From assembly GCA_016869835.1 (NCBI GenBank), contig VGDH01000001.1, positions 34,985 through 98,984 on the forward strand: 64,000 nt of DNA, in the 5' to 3' direction. This document shows, piece after piece, positions 62,334-64,000 of the stretch (its first letter is position 1; each line of letters begins with the position of its first letter). Below the pieces are notes generated by a model that saw only the letters and a program-made list of their open reading frames with translations, was not told where the DNA came from and did not search any database. Origin of the DNA: Alphaproteobacteria bacterium. GTDB lineage: Bacteria > Pseudomonadota > Alphaproteobacteria > Rhodobacterales > Rhodobacteraceae. A program made the position numbers and the translations under genes.

Positions 62334-63677
62334 ATGACCGAAACACTTGAGCGCCTGACCCATGCCCTTTTGGCAGTGGCAAAAAAGGCCGGGGCAGAGG
62401 CCGCTGATGCGATGGCGGTCGACGGGCGATCGACGTCGATCGACATCCGCGCCGGGGCTCTGGAACAGGCGGAACGCTCCGAGGCGGTGGAAATCGGGCT
62501 TCGCGTGCTGATCGGCGGTCGGCAGGCCTGCGTCTCGGCCTCGGACATTTCTGATGCCACGGTGGCCGCACTGGCCGAACGCGCGGTCGCCATGGCCCGC
62601 GAAGCGCCCGATGATCCGACCGCAGGCCTTGCCGATCCGTCGCAGATTGCCAGGGGCTGGGACCTTCCCTCGCTGGAACTGGCCGATCCTGCCGAGGAAC
62701 CCGGTGCCGCCGCGCTTGAGGCCGATGCCCGCGCCGCCGAGGCCGGCGCCATGGCACAGCGCGGCATCACCCAGGTGCAGGCCAGCGCCGGCTATTCGGC
62801 CCGTCGGGTACATCTGGCGGCCAGCAACGGATTCTCCGGCCATTATGCCCGCACCAGCCGTTCGGTCTCGGCGGTTGCCTTCACGGGGGAAGGCACCGCC
62901 ATGGAGCGCGACTATGCGGGCGAAGGACGGGTGTTTCAGGCCGATCTGCCGGGTGCAACTGCCATCGGAACGCTGGCAGCTGAACGCGCGCTCGCCCGCG
63001 CCGGGGCGGTTCGGCCCAAGACCGGCCATTTTCCTGTGCTGTTTGATGAACGTATCGCCGCCTCATTGGTTGGTCACCTGCTGTCAGCCGTGAACGGCAC
63101 CTCGATCGCGCGGGGGGCAAGCTGGCTTGGCGATGCGTTGGGCGCACAGGTCTTGCCCAAGGGGATGTCAATTATCGAAGACCCGCTGCGTCCACGCATC
63201 TCGGGCTCTCGTCCCTTTGATGCCGAAGGCCTGCCAACACGAAAGCGAATGATCGTTCAGGATGGAATCTTGATGGGCTGGACGCTGGATCTGGCCACCG
63301 GGCGCAAACTCGGCATGCCCTCAACCGCCAATGCGGCGCGTGGCACATCTTCTCCGCCTTCACCGGCAACCTCGAACATTGATCTGACACCGGGCCCTCT
63401 GACCCGCGAGGTCTTGATTGCCGAAATGCGCACCGGGCTTTTGGTGACATCGCTCATCGGCTCTACCATCAATCCGACAACCGGCGACTATTCGCGCGGT
63501 GCGGCGGGGTTCTGGGTTGAAAACGGCGAGGTGCAGTTTCCGGTCAACGAATGTACGATTGCAGGAAATTTGCGCGACATGCTGCGCAGCATGATCGCAG
63601 CGAACGACGCGCGCGCGCATCTGTCGACACGCGTCCCCAGCCTTCTGGTCGAGGGATTGACCATTGCCGGCGCATGA
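62334..63677 (+). CDS. pmbA: TldD/PmbA family metallopeptidase
   Basis: GRSTSIDIRAGALEQAERSEAVEIGLRVLIGGRQA, GDYSRGAAGFWVENGE. Confidence 0.93.
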   Translation: MTETLERLTHALLAVAKKAGAEAADAMAVDGRSTSIDIRAGALEQAERSEAVEIGLRVLIGGRQACVSASDISDATVAALAERAVAMAREAPDDPTAGLADPSQIARGWDLPSLELADPAEEPGAAALEADARAAEAGAMAQRGITQVQASAGYSARRVHLAASNGFSGHYARTSRSVSAVAFTGEGTAMERDYAGEGRVFQADLPGATAIGTLAAERALARAGAVRPKTGHFPVLFDERIAASLVGHLLSAVNGTSIARGASWLGDALGAQVLPKGMSIIEDPLRPRISGSRPFDAEGLPTRKRMIVQDGILMGWTLDLATGRKLGMPSTANAARGTSSPPSPATSNIDLTPGPLTREVLIAEMRTGLLVTSLIGSTINPTTGDYSRGAAGFWVENGEVQFPVNECTIAGNLRDMLRSMIAANDARAHLSTRVPSLLVEGLTIAGA

Positions 63678-64000
63678 TCTTTCCCTGATCTCCGAGGCCG
63701 TGCGCGAGGCGGGTGCGGTTGCGATGCGATTTTGGAAAGCCGATCCGAAGGTCTGGGAAAAACCCGGCCTTGGCCCGGTCACCGAGGCGGATCTGGCGGT
63801 GAATGACCTTCTGGCCAGCCGTTTGCGCAAGGAGCGCCCCGGATATGGCTGGCTGTCTGAAGAAAGTCCGGACGATCTGACAAGGCTGAATACTGAACGA
63901 ACGTTCATATTGGACCCGATTGATGGCACAAGGGCCTTCGTCGCCGGTGAAAGGCATTTTTCAATTTCGGTTGGGTTGGTCGAGAAGGGCAAGGTCATCG
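63664..64000 (+). CDS. inositol monophosphatase / CysQ-like phosphatase, truncated by window end
   Basis: Frame from TTG 63664: LPAHDLSLISEAVREAGAVAMRFW...LSEESPDD...FILDPIDGTRAFVAGERHFSISVGLVEKGKVI (DPIDGTRAF signature). Confidence 0.85.
   Translation, partial: MPAHDLSLISEAVREAGAVAMRFWKADPKVWEKPGLGPVTEADLAVNDLLASRLRKERPGYGWLSEESPDDLTRLNTERTFILDPIDGTRAFVAGERHFSISVGLVEKGKVI

Noticed and set aside
61246-62757. 503-aa minus-strand ORF
   Set aside because: Antisense to DUF2125 and pmbA; low-complexity Arg/Pro composition.

Overview
GC-rich alphaproteobacterial chromosome segment, very probably Rhodobacterales by gene content and order. It is densely coding, with about 65 genes. No tRNA/rRNA, CRISPR array, prophage or transposase was seen. 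Main blocks: recO-era-rnc-two signal peptidases-pdxJ-DUF2062-rsh-rpoZ-folK; ispH; methionine aminopeptidase; an SOS mutagenesis cassette (SRAP-imuA-imuB-dnaE2); xthA; an OmpR-type regulator; ribA; a Tat-signal sulfide-quinone-reductase-like flavoprotein plus SulP; pxpABC; a pca (protocatechuate) operon with a BKACE gene inside it; mutY; an AlkB-like hydroxylase; ccrM-rnhB; an RND efflux pair; SDR/enoyl-CoA hydratase; DUF2125; pmbA and a partial cysQ-like gene. Most notable observations: (1) a REP-like palindromic repeat that appears inserted in frame into the 5' end of dnaE2; (2) two exact GTTC-N7-GTTC (alphaproteobacterial LexA-type) sites at identical spacing before the SRAP gene and imuB, the second embedded in the imuA coding sequence; (3) two tandem minus-strand small-RNA-like elements with CCUCC-type loops and intrinsic terminators, one beside an exact FNR box; (4) three genes each broken by one in-frame stop, all explainable as C:G to T:A transitions; (5) an exact FNR box abutting a perfect 16-bp AT palindrome in a sulfur-related divergent promoter; (6) three GANTC sites clustered upstream of ccrM. 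All product calls are by eye from protein sequence; no database search was run.
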